From Candidatus Solibacter sp. (lineage in GTDB: Bacteria > Acidobacteriota > Terriglobia > Bryobacterales > Bryobacteraceae): DNA of 5,905 bases. The notes beneath the pieces were generated by a model, which was not told the origin of the DNA, did no database searches, and saw only the letters and a program-made list of their open reading frames with translations. Positions 5,012 through 5,905 of this stretch are shown piece by piece (the stretch's first letter is position 1; every line of letters starts with the position of its first letter). The stretch covers positions 1-5,905 of the forward strand of contig JADGNS010000349.1 in NCBI GenBank assembly GCA_017883355.1, given 5' to 3'. The position numbers and the translations under genes were made by a program.

Positions 5012-5905
5012 TCATGGTGTTACTCGCAAATAGACCACCGCGGTCTTATCGAATTTCGGCGCCTGGTAAGTAATTTCGAACCGGTCCGCGGTCCTGGGAA
5101 GGTGCACCACCGGGTCAATGACCCGGGCCAGGGGCTTGTAACTATCGGGTACTGCATCGTGATTCCAATCGCCAAGAGTAATCGCGTCGCCGGCGCTCTG
5201 GAATTCAGCCCGGAACTTGGCAAACGAAGGAAAGGCGATGCGGGCGTGGCGGACCAATGGATTATCGCCCGAGACAGCCGCCAAAAAACGCGTCAAGTTC
5301 GCATAGCCGGCCGGATTCCCCGGAGCACCGTCGTAAGTCCTGGTTAATGTCACCGCGGCTGTGGGCGGCGGGCCGGGAACAAAGGCGAGAAGCGATATGC
5401 CTCCCACGCTGGCGGGACCGCGCACCACCAGGGGAGGTGCAGTCAGATTGTCCCAGCGCCCCATCTCGTCGGTGACGGTCATCGACTCGCCCAAGCCGCT
5501 GTCCAGGCTCACTGGTATGCGTGCGATGAGGCCTTGAGCGCCATCCGTATCCTGGTAGTCGAACTCGTACAGCACGCGGTAATCCGCGTATCGGCGCCAA
5601 CCGCCGATGGTGTCCAGAAATGCTTCCGCGGGCGGCGTGGTTTCCAGAGCCATGCGCAGGAAACCGGCACCGCGCAGACCGTCGCGATCGGCCATAAGCC
5701 GCATGTTCAAATCGCCGATAGCCACGTCTGCCTCGACCGGGTCGAGAGCCCAGATCTGGAACCGGGCGAGCGCGTCCAGACGAACGCCCTTCAGGCTGAT
5801 GGCGGAAGACAGTCCAACCGCAGCGGCACCGCGAGTCCCGCCGATACCGACGGCGCGCTCTCGCATGCTGGCGACCGATACCGTGGGTATGGGTAACCCG
5901 CCGTC
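5012..5905 (-). CDS. Uncharacterised tail-cluster protein upstream of sheath, partial
   Basis: I do not recognise this family. The frame ends at a TGA (5012-5014) and stays open to the right edge: 297 visible residues, N-terminus probably missing. An internal ATG at 5864-5866 would give 284 residues, but no Shine-Dalgarno precedes it and the upstream codons stay open, so I treat the gene as partial. Numbering from the edge, residues about 41-90 look helical (LDALARFQIWALDPVEADVAIG and on), followed by RRYADYRVLYEFDYQDTDGAQ and a strand, IARIPVSL, suggesting an alpha-plus-beta domain. A Pro/Gly-rich middle (about 165-205) leads to a C-terminal half with the loop DWNHDAVPD, spaced like a calcium-binding DxNxDxxxD loop, and a final beta segment ending in VVYLRVTP. 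There is no signal peptide or membrane segment in the visible part. Lying just before sheath and tube on the same strand, it is plausibly a baseplate or tail-end component, but that is only inference from position. Confidence 0.8.
   Translation of the reverse strand, partial: DGGLPIPTVSVASMRERAVGIGGTRGAAAVGLSSAISLKGVRLDALARFQIWALDPVEADVAIGDLNMRLMADRDGLRGAGFLRMALETTPPAEAFLDTIGGWRRYADYRVLYEFDYQDTDGAQGLIARIPVSLDSGLGESMTVTDEMGRWDNLTAPPLVVRGPASVGGISLLAFVPGPPPTAAVTLTRTYDGAPGNPAGYANLTRFLAAVSGDNPLVRHARIAFPSFAKFRAEFQSAGDAITLGDWNHDAVPDSYKPLARVIDPVVHLPRTADRFEITYQAPKFDKTAVVYLRVTP

Noticed and set aside
5864..5866. ATG as the true start of the gene upstream of the sheath
   Set aside because: No Shine-Dalgarno precedes it and the frame stays open for 13 more codons to the window edge, so a start outside the window is more likely.

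Overview
The window is a compact, GC-rich, single-direction block of a contractile-tail (myovirus-like) structural module. Every gene I can support lies on the minus strand, so the transcript reads from high to low coordinates. In that order the genes are: an uncharacterised protein whose frame runs off the right edge; a 106-base gap; the tail sheath; the tail tube; a tail-assembly-chaperone-like protein; a 354-residue Ala/Pro/Arg-rich protein of unknown function; and two paralogous proteins resembling the phage DNA-circularisation N-terminal / gpU-type tail-hub domain. The second paralog runs off the left edge.

The order sheath, tube, chaperone, then tape-measure slot, then hub matches Mu-like and PBSX-like tail operons. 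The host could carry this as a prophage, a tailocin or an extracellular contractile injection system. No capsid, portal, terminase, integrase, lysis, AAA+ ATPase or toxin gene lies inside the window, so the class cannot be decided here. High GC and tight packing fit a GC-rich soil-type bacterium such as an acidobacterium or proteobacterium, but nothing in the window fixes the taxon.

How the parts would work together: sheath (3139-4905) polymerises around tube (2602-3126) in an extended state; the chaperone-like protein (2119-2595) would coat or deliver the tape measure or tube initiator; the two hub-like proteins would sit at the baseplate or tail end. Sheath through the second hub-like gene are coupled by very short gaps, an ATGA overlap and a Shine-Dalgarno sequence that overlaps the preceding stop.

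Three points deserve attention. A short, apparently disordered protein sits in the slot normally held by the tape measure. The two hub-like paralogs lie in the same reading frame, separated by a single TGA, and only the second carries a proline linker and a possible beta-sandwich domain. An unrecognised protein with an Asp/Asn-rich calcium-loop-like motif lies upstream of the sheath. No RNA genes, CRISPR arrays, insertion sequences or clear promoters were seen. The only gene-free stretch of any size is 4906-5011.
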